33,961 nt of DNA. Source: Mucilaginibacter sp. GTDB lineage: Bacteria > Bacteroidota > Bacteroidia > Sphingobacteriales > Sphingobacteriaceae. This document shows positions 24,687-33,649 of this stretch, piece after piece. The stretch spans positions 1-33,961 of the forward strand of contig JAESTD010000074.1 of the NCBI GenBank assembly GCA_016763755.1, read 5' to 3'. Made by a program: the position numbers and the translations under genes. Position 1 is the stretch's first letter; every line of letters starts with the position of its first letter. Below the pieces are notes generated by a model. It was given only the letters and a program-made list of their open reading frames with translations, made no database searches and was not told where the DNA came from.

Positions 24687-26186
24687 ATGATGTCAGGATT
24701 TATATTCTGTGTAAAGTTCAAAAACACGCTTTGCGCGCTCAGCATTATGGCTTTGGCGATGATGATGGATAGTACTTTTGCCGCTGCGCAAACGCGTTTG
24801 CCGGCTATTGTTGGTTCAAACATGATCTTACAAAGAAATCAGCCCGTTCCGGTTTGGGGCTGGGCAGCGCCGGGAGAAAAGATCGTTGTTGAATTCTCCG
24901 GGCAAGCTATAAAAGCGGTAGCCGGGAAGGATAGCCTTTGGCGAGTGAATCTGTCGCCATTGGAAGCCAGTACCGTTGCCAAGATCATGACGATCACTGC
25001 AGGGACAGCTAAACAAACCCTTAAAAATATCCTTGTCGGGGAAGTCTGGCTGTGTTCAGGACAATCTAATATGGAGTACCCGATGGATAAAGGCGAATTT
25101 AATGCTGCCGGTCCAAAAATTGGGGCCGACAGCGCGGCGCTTTCCCTGCTGACTGGGCACGCGGGTATACGGGTAGTAAAAATAGAAACGAAATATAGCT
25201 TACCCGATGCTACCACCACCGGCTGGCACGAATGCGATGGGAAGAATTTCGCCCGTTCCTCCGCAGTAGCATTTTACTTCGCCCGGCAGCTGCAAGAAAA
25301 ACTGCATGTACCGGTCGGCGTGATCACATCAGCATGGAGTGGCAGCCGGATAGAACCATGGGCGCCCCGCGAGGCTTTTGCCAAACTGCCGGTCTTCTCC
25401 GGCGAGTTAACGGAACAGGATAGCACGCTCGATGGCGAAGTTTTAGGAAAAATGTACCGAAGCCTTATTGCGCCCTTGATACCGTTTGGCATCAAGGGTT
25501 TCATTTGGTACCAGGGCGAATCCAACTGTTTGGCAGAAGAACATGATATGCGTTATGCTTACAAAATGCAGGCGACCATAGCATATTGGCGAAAGCAATG
25601 GGGGGCCGAACTTCCTTTTTATTACGTGCTGATCGCGCCCCATATGTACTCTTTATGGACTAACAAACCGCACACCGTAGAAACGCTGCCAGCTTTTTGG
25701 GAACAGCAAGTTGCGGCATCAGCGATACCCAATACCGGATTTATTGCTACAACAGATCTGGTAGATGACCTTAAAGATATTCATCCATCCTACAAATGGA
25801 CCGTAGGCCGGCGTCTGGCGGATCTCGCCTTAGCGAAAGCTTACCAAGTGAAACATTTAGCTTATCAATATCCGGTTTATGATCACCAAAAAATCATAAA
25901 AGATAAAATCGTGGTCTATCTTAAAAACGCAAAAGGCCTTAAAACCAGGGACGGCCGGCCACCGGATGAGTTCACTATTGCCGGCCGCGACAATGATTTT
26001 AAGCCGGCTGTAGCCATCATCAATGGAGAAACCATAACCGTGTATAGCCCTGAGGTAAAAGATCCCGTAAACGTACGTTTTGGCTGGAAGGAAACGGCCA
26101 TGCCTAATCTGATCAACGGCCATGGTTTGCCTGCCGTTCCTTTCAGATCAAATGGGATCCCATTTATTTATAGATCTATTCTATGA
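24687..26186 (+). CDS. Sialate O-acetylesterase-type SGNH esterase
   Basis: This 499-aa exported esterase has an N-terminal hydrophobic signal (about 12-35), a beta-domain (NMILQRNQPVPVWGWAAPGE) and an SGNH hydrolase fold. The nucleophile block is WLCSGQSNMEYP (S127), the oxyanion blocks include TSAWSGSRIEPW and GFIWYQGESN, and the catalytic D-x-H is D364/H366 (KDIHP). The family is named for sialic acid, but many Bacteroidota members in pectin and xylan loci act on other O-acetylated sugars, and no sialic-acid genes are present here. With the CE4 enzyme it points to an acetylated substrate. Confidence 0.9.
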   Translation: MMSGFIFCVKFKNTLCALSIMALAMMMDSTFAAAQTRLPAIVGSNMILQRNQPVPVWGWAAPGEKIVVEFSGQAIKAVAGKDSLWRVNLSPLEASTVAKIMTITAGTAKQTLKNILVGEVWLCSGQSNMEYPMDKGEFNAAGPKIGADSAALSLLTGHAGIRVVKIETKYSLPDATTTGWHECDGKNFARSSAVAFYFARQLQEKLHVPVGVITSAWSGSRIEPWAPREAFAKLPVFSGELTEQDSTLDGEVLGKMYRSLIAPLIPFGIKGFIWYQGESNCLAEEHDMRYAYKMQATIAYWRKQWGAELPFYYVLIAPHMYSLWTNKPHTVETLPAFWEQQVAASAIPNTGFIATTDLVDDLKDIHPSYKWTVGRRLADLALAKAYQVKHLAYQYPVYDHQKIIKDKIVVYLKNAKGLKTRDGRPPDEFTIAGRDNDFKPAVAIINGETITVYSPEVKDPVNVRFGWKETAMPNLINGHGLPAVPFRSNGIPFIYRSIL

Positions 26187-26246
26187 TCGAATAGGTAACC
26201 GATAGCTGTATCTGTTTATTACCACACCATTTAAGCGACCTGATAT

Positions 26247-29200
26247 ATGAAATTTTTGTCTCCGCTATTTGCTTTAGGCTTTGTACTGACCGGATACTTT
26301 GCAAGTGCACAGCCAACCGGCAAAAAATCAGCTTTTAACACACAGCTTCCGGATATAGTCAAGTCATTCGAGCACATCCCAGATGCTGTGCAAACATCCG
26401 TTTACTGGTATTGGATGTCCGGCAATATATCAAAGGAAGGCGTAGTTGCAGATCTTGAGGCGATGAAAAAAGCCGGGATCAACCGGGCGTTCATTGGCCA
26501 GATCGAGTGGCCCGGTACGCCTCCCGGCAAAGTTAAGCTATTCACGGAAGAATGGTGGGACATTTTACATCTGGCATTAAAAACAGCAACCAAACTCCAT
26601 ATTGAAATAGGAATGTTCAATGCGCCGGGCTGGAGTCAGTCCGGAGGCCCATGGATCAAACCTGAACAAGCGATGCGCTATCTCACATCATCTGAATTAT
26701 TTGTTAGCGGCCCGGGAACACTGGAAAAAAAACTGGTATTGCCTATTGAACAGTCCAATGATGTAAAGGTAATTGCTTATCCTGTACCGGCAGACTTCAA
26801 AAAAGACATTACCTCAAGCAAGCCTGTTATGACCTCGGTACCCAAAATCGATTCTCTGAACAATTTATTTGATGATGATCTTGCTACCTGGGTAAGTTTA
26901 ATCCCGAGCAAACGATATTTAATTGAATTTAATGTCGTGAAGCCCTACGCGGTAAGCAGTGCCACGTTTATACTGGTTAAAGAAGGTGCAAAATTGGAAA
27001 GTGATATTCAAGCTGAGATAAACGGACAGTACAAAACTTTTAAGCACTTTATAGTTGATCGCTCCAATCCTGTATTAAATGTAGGGTTTTCGCCTTTTGG
27101 TCCGGGAGCGGTAGCTGTTCCGTTAACCACAGCTAAGAGGTTCAGAATTTCATTAAATTCAACTACTAAAGCGATGCTCGCAGAGGTAAAGCTTTCGGCA
27201 ACACCGGTGGTCGAAAACTATCTGGAGAAGTCTTTGGGTAAAATGTGGCAGACGCCTTATTTATCCTGGAATTCTTATACTTGGGAAACCCAACCCGTTC
27301 AGCCATCAAAGCAAATCATAAATCCTGATGAAGTAATAGATATCTCTAAACACATGAGGGCCGACGGCACACTTTTGTGGAATGTTCCCGACGGGAATTG
27401 GGTTATTGAACGCATCGTGGCCACACCTACACGAACTAAAAATACGCCCGCACCAGCCGAAGCCACCGGTCTTGAAGTGGATAAAATGAGTAAAGCCAAT
27501 ATTGAGTTGCACTTTCATGCCTACATTGGGGAGATCCTGAAAAGAATCCCTTCAGAAGACAGAAGAACCTTTAAAGTAGTTGTTCAGGATAGTTATGAAA
27601 CAGGCGGACAAAACTGGACCGAAAACTTTATTTCAGAATTTATTCAGGAATATAAATACAGCCCTATCCCTTATTTTCCCACCCTTTCGGGTAAAGTGGT
27701 CGGCAACGAGGAAATGTCAAACAGGTTTCTTTGGGATATGAGGCGATTAATAGCGAATGATGTTTCATTCAAATATGTTGGTGGAATGCGTGAGATCTGC
27801 CATCGTTACGGCCTGACCACCTGGCTTGAAAATTACGGACATTTTGGTTTTCCCGGGGATTTCCTGCAATATGGCGGTCAGTCTGATGAGGTGGGGGGTG
27901 AATTTTGGAACGAAGGAAGCCTGGGAGATATTGAAAACAGGGCTGCTTCATCTGCCGCGCACATCTATGGAAAAAACAAAGTGTCCGGTGAATCCTGGAC
28001 GTCTGCGGGCAATGCTTTTGGCAGATACCCGGCGGCTCTTAAAATGCGGGGAGATCGTTTTTTTACCGAGGGCATCAACAATACCGTATTGCATGTTTAT
28101 ATCCATCAGCCGGATAGGAATAGTTTCCCGGGATTGAATGCTGAATTCGGCACCGAATTCAATCGTAAAAACACTTGGTTCGATCAAATGGATGTTTTTA
28201 CCGATTATATAAAAAGATGCAATATGATGTTGCAGCAAGGTACATACGTTGCTGATGCCGCATATTTTATAGGTGAAGATGCCCCGAGAATGACGGGAAT
28301 TACCGATCCTCCTTTACCAAAAGGCTACTCATATGATTATATCAATGGAGATGTGATCAAGGAGCGGCTAACGGTTAAGAACGGCAAATTGGTACTGCGT
28401 GGGGGTGTGAGTTATCGTGTACTGGTGCTGCCAAAACAAAAAACCATGCGGCCGGAATTATTGGCGCGATTAAAAGAGTTGATAGGCATGGGCGCCGTTG
28501 TGTTAGGACCGAAGCCTGAGCAATCACCCAGTCTTGCCGATTACCCTAATGCTGATCATGTTGTACGAACGATGGCTGATGAACTTTGGGGCAACGCCGA
28601 CGGAAAGAAGATAAAGGTACACCCATGCGGCAAGGGTGCTGTATTAGTGGGTATGCGCATGGAAGAGGTGATGAAGTTTTTAGCTATCGCTCCTGACTTT
28701 GAAGCTCAGGGAACCGATAGCATTCTTTTTATTCATCGCAAGTTAGATGGTGGTTCATTATACTTTATTTCAAATCAAAACCATAAGCCAGTGAATTTTA
28801 AGGCATTGTTTCGCGTAACCGGTAAAGTTCCGCAGCTTTGTGATCCGGTTACCGGCAAGATCCGGGAGTTACATGCTTACCAGCAAAACGATCACCATAC
28901 AACTATACCTATGCAGCTTGAAGCCGGTGAAAGTGCGTTTATTCTCTTTGATCGTAATAGCCGGGGAAACGGATCCAAAAAAACAAATTACCCCGTTCCG
29001 GCAGAAATTATCGATATTAAATTACCCTGGCTGGTAGCTTTCGATAAAAAGATGCGTGGCCCCGATCAAGTAAAATTTAAAACACTGGATGACTGGTCCA
29101 AAAACGATAACGACAGTATTCGTTACTATTCCGGTAAAGCCTTGTATAAAAATGAATTTTCTCTTGTCAAAAAAAAATCAGGGTTTAATTACCTGTTAGA

Positions 29201-29483
29201 ATTTGCCCGGATAGGGGTAATGGCGAAAGTAAAGATAAATGGTGTTGACGCAGGGGCCATGTGGACACCACCCTATCGTACAGACATCACGAGGGCCTTA
29301 AAAGCAGGTAAAAACAAGATCGAGGTTGAAGTAGTCAATACATGGATTAACCGGCTTTATGGGGATCATTTACTACCGCAGGCAGACAGGCAGCTATCAC
29401 CAGTGGTTCATCCTGAATACAAACTTGGTTTGGCACCTTCCGGGTTAATTGGGCCGGCGAGGATCAGCGTGGTCGGGTATTAG
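26247..29483 (+). CDS. GH106 alpha-L-rhamnosidase
   Basis: This 1078-aa exported enzyme removes terminal alpha-L-rhamnose from glycans. A signal peptide (about 1-21, LFALGFVLTGYFASAQ) is followed by the GH106 opening YWYWMSGNISKEGVVADLEA (53-72) and NAPGWSQSGGPWI (125-137). Central conserved parts include VVQDSYETGGQNWTENFISE, WLENYGHFGFPGDFLQYGG and KVSGESWTSAGNAFGRYP. The C-terminus is a beta-sandwich of sugar-binding type (YLLEFARIGVMAKVKINGVD, AGKNKIEVEVVNTWINRLYG). The length fits the family. It is the last full gene of the locus and the best clue that the target glycan contains rhamnose. Confidence 0.92.
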   Translation: MKFLSPLFALGFVLTGYFASAQPTGKKSAFNTQLPDIVKSFEHIPDAVQTSVYWYWMSGNISKEGVVADLEAMKKAGINRAFIGQIEWPGTPPGKVKLFTEEWWDILHLALKTATKLHIEIGMFNAPGWSQSGGPWIKPEQAMRYLTSSELFVSGPGTLEKKLVLPIEQSNDVKVIAYPVPADFKKDITSSKPVMTSVPKIDSLNNLFDDDLATWVSLIPSKRYLIEFNVVKPYAVSSATFILVKEGAKLESDIQAEINGQYKTFKHFIVDRSNPVLNVGFSPFGPGAVAVPLTTAKRFRISLNSTTKAMLAEVKLSATPVVENYLEKSLGKMWQTPYLSWNSYTWETQPVQPSKQIINPDEVIDISKHMRADGTLLWNVPDGNWVIERIVATPTRTKNTPAPAEATGLEVDKMSKANIELHFHAYIGEILKRIPSEDRRTFKVVVQDSYETGGQNWTENFISEFIQEYKYSPIPYFPTLSGKVVGNEEMSNRFLWDMRRLIANDVSFKYVGGMREICHRYGLTTWLENYGHFGFPGDFLQYGGQSDEVGGEFWNEGSLGDIENRAASSAAHIYGKNKVSGESWTSAGNAFGRYPAALKMRGDRFFTEGINNTVLHVYIHQPDRNSFPGLNAEFGTEFNRKNTWFDQMDVFTDYIKRCNMMLQQGTYVADAAYFIGEDAPRMTGITDPPLPKGYSYDYINGDVIKERLTVKNGKLVLRGGVSYRVLVLPKQKTMRPELLARLKELIGMGAVVLGPKPEQSPSLADYPNADHVVRTMADELWGNADGKKIKVHPCGKGAVLVGMRMEEVMKFLAIAPDFEAQGTDSILFIHRKLDGGSLYFISNQNHKPVNFKALFRVTGKVPQLCDPVTGKIRELHAYQQNDHHTTIPMQLEAGESAFILFDRNSRGNGSKKTNYPVPAEIIDIKLPWLVAFDKKMRGPDQVKFKTLDDWSKNDNDSIRYYSGKALYKNEFSLVKKKSGFNYLLEFARIGVMAKVKINGVDAGAMWTPPYRTDITRALKAGKNKIEVEVVNTWINRLYGDHLLPQADRQLSPVVHPEYKLGLAPSGLIGPARISVVGY

Positions 29484-29535
29484 TGACGGATGAATGATCT
29501 GAGCGCTTTTTGATTAGCAATTTTATTTTGTTTAG

Positions 29536-29766
29536 CACAGTAGCTATTATTCAAGGACAAAGTTTTTAGGTCGTGATCAACCCTATGTCAGTATTTCCAA
29601 TAACAAGCTGACGAAGCTTGTCGGGCTCAATGGCGATTTATCTTCAACGGATTGCGTCGGCAACAAGGCCTCTGTCCAGGCGAACGATATCCCGCTGTCC
29701 ATGGATGAAAGCATCTTGTATTTTACCGATCAGAACGAGAGCGTCAGGAAACTGGTCCTGAGGTAA
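29536..29766 (+). pseudogene. Orphan 3' gene fragment
   Basis: An open frame without a start begins after a TAG (29533-29535) and ends at TAA 29764-29766. It encodes about 76 residues, including KFLGRDQPYVSISNNKLTKL, NKASVQANDIPLSMDESILY and FTDQNESVRKLVLR. The pattern suggests a beta-sandwich or the C-terminal end of a larger enzyme. No 5' part is present next to it; the GH106 gene ends 53 bp upstream in another frame. This suggests a deletion that removed most of a gene after the GH106. It is convergent with the FtsX permease, 15 bp away. Confidence 0.45.
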
Positions 29767-29780
29767 GCTTGCATGACATT

Positions 29781-32195
29781 TTATTCGGAACGCAGGCTCT
29801 TGACCGGGTTGGCCAGCGCGGCTTTTACCGATTGGAAACTTACGGTGATGAAAGCCACACCCAGGGCCATTGCGCCGGCGGCTGCAAATACCCACCACTC
29901 TATATCGATGCGGTAAGCAAACTCCTGCAGCCATTTGTGCATGGCGAACCAGGTTAAAGGCATCGCAATGAATATGGCCAGCGCTACCAACCTAAGGAAC
30001 TGCGCGGATAACATACCGGTAATACTGCCCGGTGATGCACCCAATACTTTACGGATACCGATCTCTTTTACCCTTCGGCGAATGGTGAAAGCGGATAGTC
30101 CGAATAATCCTAAACCGGCAATGATCACGGCCAACACCGCAAAGGCAGTGAATATTTTGCCTGTGCGGGCTTCCGCAACATACAGGTGGGCAAACTGATC
30201 ATCCAGGAAATTATAACTGAACGTACTGCCCGGGTTAAAGCTAACCCATATTTGTTTCATATCGGTCATGAGGCCGTGCACATCAGCCGTTTTAACTTTA
30301 ACCATCATGGCGCCGTTGCTGTGGCCGTAAAGCATCATCAATGGTGCAATTTTATCCTTGGCTGATGCGTAATGGAAATCTTTGACCACTCCAACGATGT
30401 TGAATGCACGCTGGCCTGAGCGGACGATGGTTCTGCCAACCGGATCACCGGTGATACCGAGGTCTTTTATAGTGGTTTCGTTCACAATAACCGATGCTGA
30501 ATCTGCCGGGTAAGCAGGCAAAAAGTTACGACCGGCTGCCATCTTCATGTCCAGGGTTGGCAGATAAGTTTCGTCTATGTGGTAGATGTTGGCATGGATC
30601 TCGCTGTGCTGGCTATCACTTGCTGACGATTTTAAATAGATTTGCGTGCCATCAGAGATCTTAACCGGTACGTCGCTTGATATGGTGGCGTTAACGATAC
30701 GGTTATCCTGTAAAAGCTTGTTTTTAAAGGGCTCCAGGTTGTTTTGCAAAGTGTAGGTGTCATTTAACACGAGAACCTGCTCTTTATCGTACCCAAGCGT
30801 CTTGTTCTGCATGTAATGCAATTGCTGGTAAACCACAAATGTGGCAATGATGAAGCTGGTAGAGATCGCAAATTGAAATACGATGAGCCCGCTTCTTAGC
30901 ATACTGCGGCCGGCTTTGCGATCGCTGCTGCCATTCCCTTTTAAAACGTTTAGTATCTTGAAAGATGAGATAAAAAACGCCGGGTAAATGCCGGCCAGTA
31001 CACCCACAACAAGCGCCACAAATATTTCGATAGCGATAGCGGCGGCGCTTAAATAAAATTTGATGGTGATCTGTTTGCCGGATAAATCGTTAAAATAGGG
31101 CAATAGCAGGTACACCAATCCTAACGCAAATACCATGGCCAGCGAGGTCAATAACACCGATTCTGTCAAAAACTGGGAGATCAGACTGCTTTTTAGTGAG
31201 CCCAATACCTTGCGTATGCCAACTTCTTTTGAACGTTTAGCTGATGCCGCGGTAGAAAGATTGGTAAAATTGATACAAGCGAGCACCAGGATAAAAGCCG
31301 CCAAGGCACCAAATATGTAAACGTAGCTGATATCGCCATTGGCCTCTTTTTCAAATTTGGTATGCGAGTGCAGGTGGATAGCTGTTACAGGCTGCAGTGT
31401 AAACAGGAACGTATTCACGGATTTCTGCGCTTCCGCAAGACTGACACCCATATCGTTTTGTATCTCCGGTACCACATATTTGGCAACCAGTTGCGGGAAT
31501 TGCTTTTCCAGTTTTTTTGGATCGGCACCTTCACGCAGCTGCAAATAGGTGTAAAAATTAACATTGCTCCAGGTTTGGCGGGCCTTAGCGGTAAAAGTGA
31601 TCATGCTTAAAAAAGCATCCGCATGGAAGTGCGAATTATCCGGGACTTTGTCAATAACGCCGGTTATTTTGAACGGTTGTTTGGATACCAGCAAACTTTT
31701 ACCAACAACATCGGTGGTGCCGAAATATTTTTTGGCCATCTCTCTGGTCACGACCATGGACAACGGATCTTTCAAACATCCCTGTTGATCACCATCGAGC
31801 AAAGGAATAGAGAATACCTGCAAAAAATTGGCGTCAGCGCGTACGATGTTGCTTTCCTTAAATTGCTTCGGGCCGTTTTCGACGAACACCGGCTGGTTGG
31901 TTGCTAACCTGGTCTCAGCTTCGATTTCGGGAAATGCGTTTTTCATCCCTTCGCCTACGGCAATATCGACCACCGGGTAGGTGTCAGAACTGCCATTGCC
32001 AAGGGTGGTCAAGTTTACACGGTACAATTGCTCAGCATGGGAAGAATAAGTATCGTAAGTAAGCTCCTGGTAAAGGTAGCCGCTGATCAGCATGCAGCAG
32101 GCCAGGCCGATAGCGAGCCCAAAGGTATTGATGAAAGAGAATACCCTGTTTTTGGTAAGGCTTCTCCAGGCGATGGTTAGGTAATTCCTGATCAT
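29781..32195 (-). CDS. MacB/FtsX-family ABC transporter permease
   Basis: This 804-aa inner-membrane protein starts MIRNYLTIAWRSLTKNRVFS. It has the duplicated layout of Bacteroidota permeases: a first membrane helix, a periplasmic MacB_PCD domain, a three-helix FtsX domain (IFGALAAFILVLACINFTNL, RSKEVGIRKVLGS), then a second half ending EIGIRKVLGASPGSITGMLS and ANPVKSLRSE. The family exports or senses peptides, lipoproteins or antimicrobials using a separate ATPase, but no ATPase gene is in the window. The frame is open to 32246 but ATG 32195 begins the family sequence. Its intact frame contrasts with the broken homologue at 7293-10786. Confidence 0.93.
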   Translation of the reverse strand: MIRNYLTIAWRSLTKNRVFSFINTFGLAIGLACCMLISGYLYQELTYDTYSSHAEQLYRVNLTTLGNGSSDTYPVVDIAVGEGMKNAFPEIEAETRLATNQPVFVENGPKQFKESNIVRADANFLQVFSIPLLDGDQQGCLKDPLSMVVTREMAKKYFGTTDVVGKSLLVSKQPFKITGVIDKVPDNSHFHADAFLSMITFTAKARQTWSNVNFYTYLQLREGADPKKLEKQFPQLVAKYVVPEIQNDMGVSLAEAQKSVNTFLFTLQPVTAIHLHSHTKFEKEANGDISYVYIFGALAAFILVLACINFTNLSTAASAKRSKEVGIRKVLGSLKSSLISQFLTESVLLTSLAMVFALGLVYLLLPYFNDLSGKQITIKFYLSAAAIAIEIFVALVVGVLAGIYPAFFISSFKILNVLKGNGSSDRKAGRSMLRSGLIVFQFAISTSFIIATFVVYQQLHYMQNKTLGYDKEQVLVLNDTYTLQNNLEPFKNKLLQDNRIVNATISSDVPVKISDGTQIYLKSSASDSQHSEIHANIYHIDETYLPTLDMKMAAGRNFLPAYPADSASVIVNETTIKDLGITGDPVGRTIVRSGQRAFNIVGVVKDFHYASAKDKIAPLMMLYGHSNGAMMVKVKTADVHGLMTDMKQIWVSFNPGSTFSYNFLDDQFAHLYVAEARTGKIFTAFAVLAVIIAGLGLFGLSAFTIRRRVKEIGIRKVLGASPGSITGMLSAQFLRLVALAIFIAMPLTWFAMHKWLQEFAYRIDIEWWVFAAAGAMALGVAFITVSFQSVKAALANPVKSLRSE

Positions 32196-32220
32196 GATAG
32201 TTGAGGGTGAAAAAAGATAC

Positions 32221-32228
32221 CAAATATA
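32221..32228 (-). promoter_or_regulatory. Putative -7 element for the FtsX permease
   Basis: On the minus strand TATATTTG matches the Bacteroidota -7 consensus TAnnTTTG exactly and lies about 25 bp before the permease ATG. The nearest TTG upstream is only 15 bp away, shorter than the usual ~20 bp, so the -33 element is uncertain. Confidence 0.35.
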
Positions 32229-32434
32229 TAAATTACTGTAAGTCAATTATTTAAGTCTATTCGATTCGCTGTGTCCTGTTCACTTCTGTACAGTGGCCGT
32301 TCGTTTTTGATACACTAAAGAAATCATTCTTATTTTTTTAAAACAAATGAGAATATGCTTTGTGGTAGTACATAAGCAATGAGTTGTCTTTCAGTCTATT
32401 AGTAAGACCAACCGCATTAACGACTGAAAGCATC

Positions 32435-32956
32435 ATGGAAAACCTTGTTCAACCTTTACAGCAGCAACAGCAACTATTAACAAAGGTCGATATCTTGGAC
32501 TCGTTCGTCAAAGTGATCACTGACACCCGCGTGTTAAAGAAATACCTTTTAAATCAACTGCCTGCGCTGTCAAGCGTAACCCGTCATGCGGACCTTAAAA
32601 TGCTGATCGTGTTTGGTGGTGTTTCGCTTCAGAATCAGATCATGCGCATGGATATAGCGATGCACCAATTAGGGATAGAATATTTAGCGGGTAAATCCTT
32701 GCGCGGGGATGGTCTGGATGTCCCCAAATTTCTTTGGAAAGATATTGAACAAAACTTAAATGCGAACGAGGTAATTTTACTTCAGCGCCTGGTCCTTATT
32801 GTTGGAATAGAAGTTAACTCGTTCAGGTTGCTGGAGTCATTATCACGTTCCATTTACCCTAAGACCGTTAACAGGCTGATGAAAGCAAACCTAAGTGAAG
32901 CGCTGATCAATGAGCGTTCGCTACTCAAAACCTATCACAGCTACCTTAAGGCATAG
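32435..32956 (+). CDS. Helical protein, possibly a divergent DUF892 (YciE/YciF-like) member
   Basis: This 173-aa all-helical protein begins MENLVQPLQQQQQLLTKVD. The stretch KKYLLNQLPALSSVTRHADL followed by KMLIVFGGVSLQNQIMRMDI and AMHQLGIEY loosely follows the first two helices of DUF892 ferritin-like proteins (pattern: leader, LP-x-L, then a helix and Q-x6-LG). The iron-binding acidic residues of that family are not evident, so catalysis is unlikely even if the fold is right. The ATG at 32435 is preferred over the open extension to 32384. It is divergent from the FtsX permease across about 240 bp with no other gene. The family call is weak. Confidence 0.5.
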   Translation: MENLVQPLQQQQQLLTKVDILDSFVKVITDTRVLKKYLLNQLPALSSVTRHADLKMLIVFGGVSLQNQIMRMDIAMHQLGIEYLAGKSLRGDGLDVPKFLWKDIEQNLNANEVILLQRLVLIVGIEVNSFRLLESLSRSIYPKTVNRLMKANLSEALINERSLLKTYHSYLKA

Positions 32957-32989
32957 CGTTACAAGAAACATATGCTTACGCAGCTTAGG

Positions 32990-33127
32990 TTACCGTTTGA
33001 TTTCCCCATCTGATGCAAACAACACGCCAATGGCTAACGAGCATCCGATCCCGATGGCGACGTCTTGAGCGATGATGCCCAGAGCAATTCCGGCGGCTAT
33101 GCCGATAGCAAAATAGGTCCTTCTCAT
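32990..33127 (-). CDS. 45-aa glycine-rich membrane miniprotein
   Basis: An ATG frame on the minus strand encodes 45 residues. A basic start (MRRTY) leads into two alanine/glycine/isoleucine-rich hydrophobic helices (FAIGIAAGIALGII and VAIGIGCSLAIGVLFA) joined by AQD, then a polar end (SDGEIKR). The spaced glycines are typical of tightly packing small membrane proteins, and similar miniproteins are common in Bacteroidota genomes. It is convergent with the preceding helical protein gene. No function can be given. Confidence 0.6.
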   Translation of the reverse strand: MRRTYFAIGIAAGIALGIIAQDVAIGIGCSLAIGVLFASDGEIKR

Positions 33128-33134
33128 AGCATAT

Positions 33135-33257
33135 TTAAATCATTGGAGAAAGTAATTCTTGTTTGGCTGTGATGATATAAGCGTAGATCTTCCTGATACG
33201 GTTCAGATCATTGAAGGTAGCTGAAAATATTAACGTAGTCAATACTGCATAAAACAA
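33135..33257 (-). CDS. Possible 40-aa short ORF
   Basis: A TTG-initiated frame lies just upstream of the 45-aa miniprotein gene. It encodes a hydrophobic start (FYAVLTTLIFSATF) and an amphipathic basic-helical part (NDLNRIRKIYAYIITAKQEL). It could be co-transcribed with the miniprotein or be a gene remnant. The start codon is weak and no family is recognised. Confidence 0.25.
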   Translation of the reverse strand: MFYAVLTTLIFSATFNDLNRIRKIYAYIITAKQELLSPMI

Positions 33258-33295
33258 TCAGGAATATCAAATGTCATATCCTAAAGCACTTGGAC

Positions 33296-33649
33296 ATGAG
33301 ATCCTTAATGTTGGTTCTAATCATCGGAATATTGGGTTCATGCACGAACGGGAAACCAAATATGGCCATCACTTTAAGGCCTTATCATATCAGGTTGGTA
33401 GCTGCTAACAGAGATATCATGGTAGATACGCTGATGAGAAGCAACGATACCAGTGCCTACTACGATGCTTTAGTGCGGTTTCGTTCAACGTTAATCGCTT
33501 CCAGGATTTTCAGGAATGCCGCCGGCCATGTCTCAGATTTCCACGTGAACGATTACCAGGGTAATGACCTGCTAGATAAATTAAGCAATGCGTTGGTCGA
33601 TAGCCTTTCAAACGATGTTAACGACATCCAGCATCGATTACACTACTAA
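33296..33649 (+). CDS. Small lipoprotein, unknown function
   Basis: This 117-aa protein has a lipoprotein signal, MRSLMLVLIIGILGSC, with the lipobox LGSC (C16). The mature part is hydrophilic (ITLRPYHIRLVAANRDIMVD, VSDFHVNDYQGNDLLDKLSN) without a recognised domain. It would be anchored in the inner or outer membrane. A TTG 6 bp upstream is an alternative start. Its end overlaps the end of the convergent partial gene by 12 bp. Confidence 0.6.
   Translation: MRSLMLVLIIGILGSCTNGKPNMAITLRPYHIRLVAANRDIMVDTLMRSNDTSAYYDALVRFRSTLIASRIFRNAAGHVSDFHVNDYQGNDLLDKLSNALVDSLSNDVNDIQHRLHY

Noticed and set aside
24687..26186. Sialic-acid catabolism as the role of the esterase
   Set aside because: No sialidase, NanA/NanE-type or transporter genes are nearby; the context is a rhamnose-type glycan locus.
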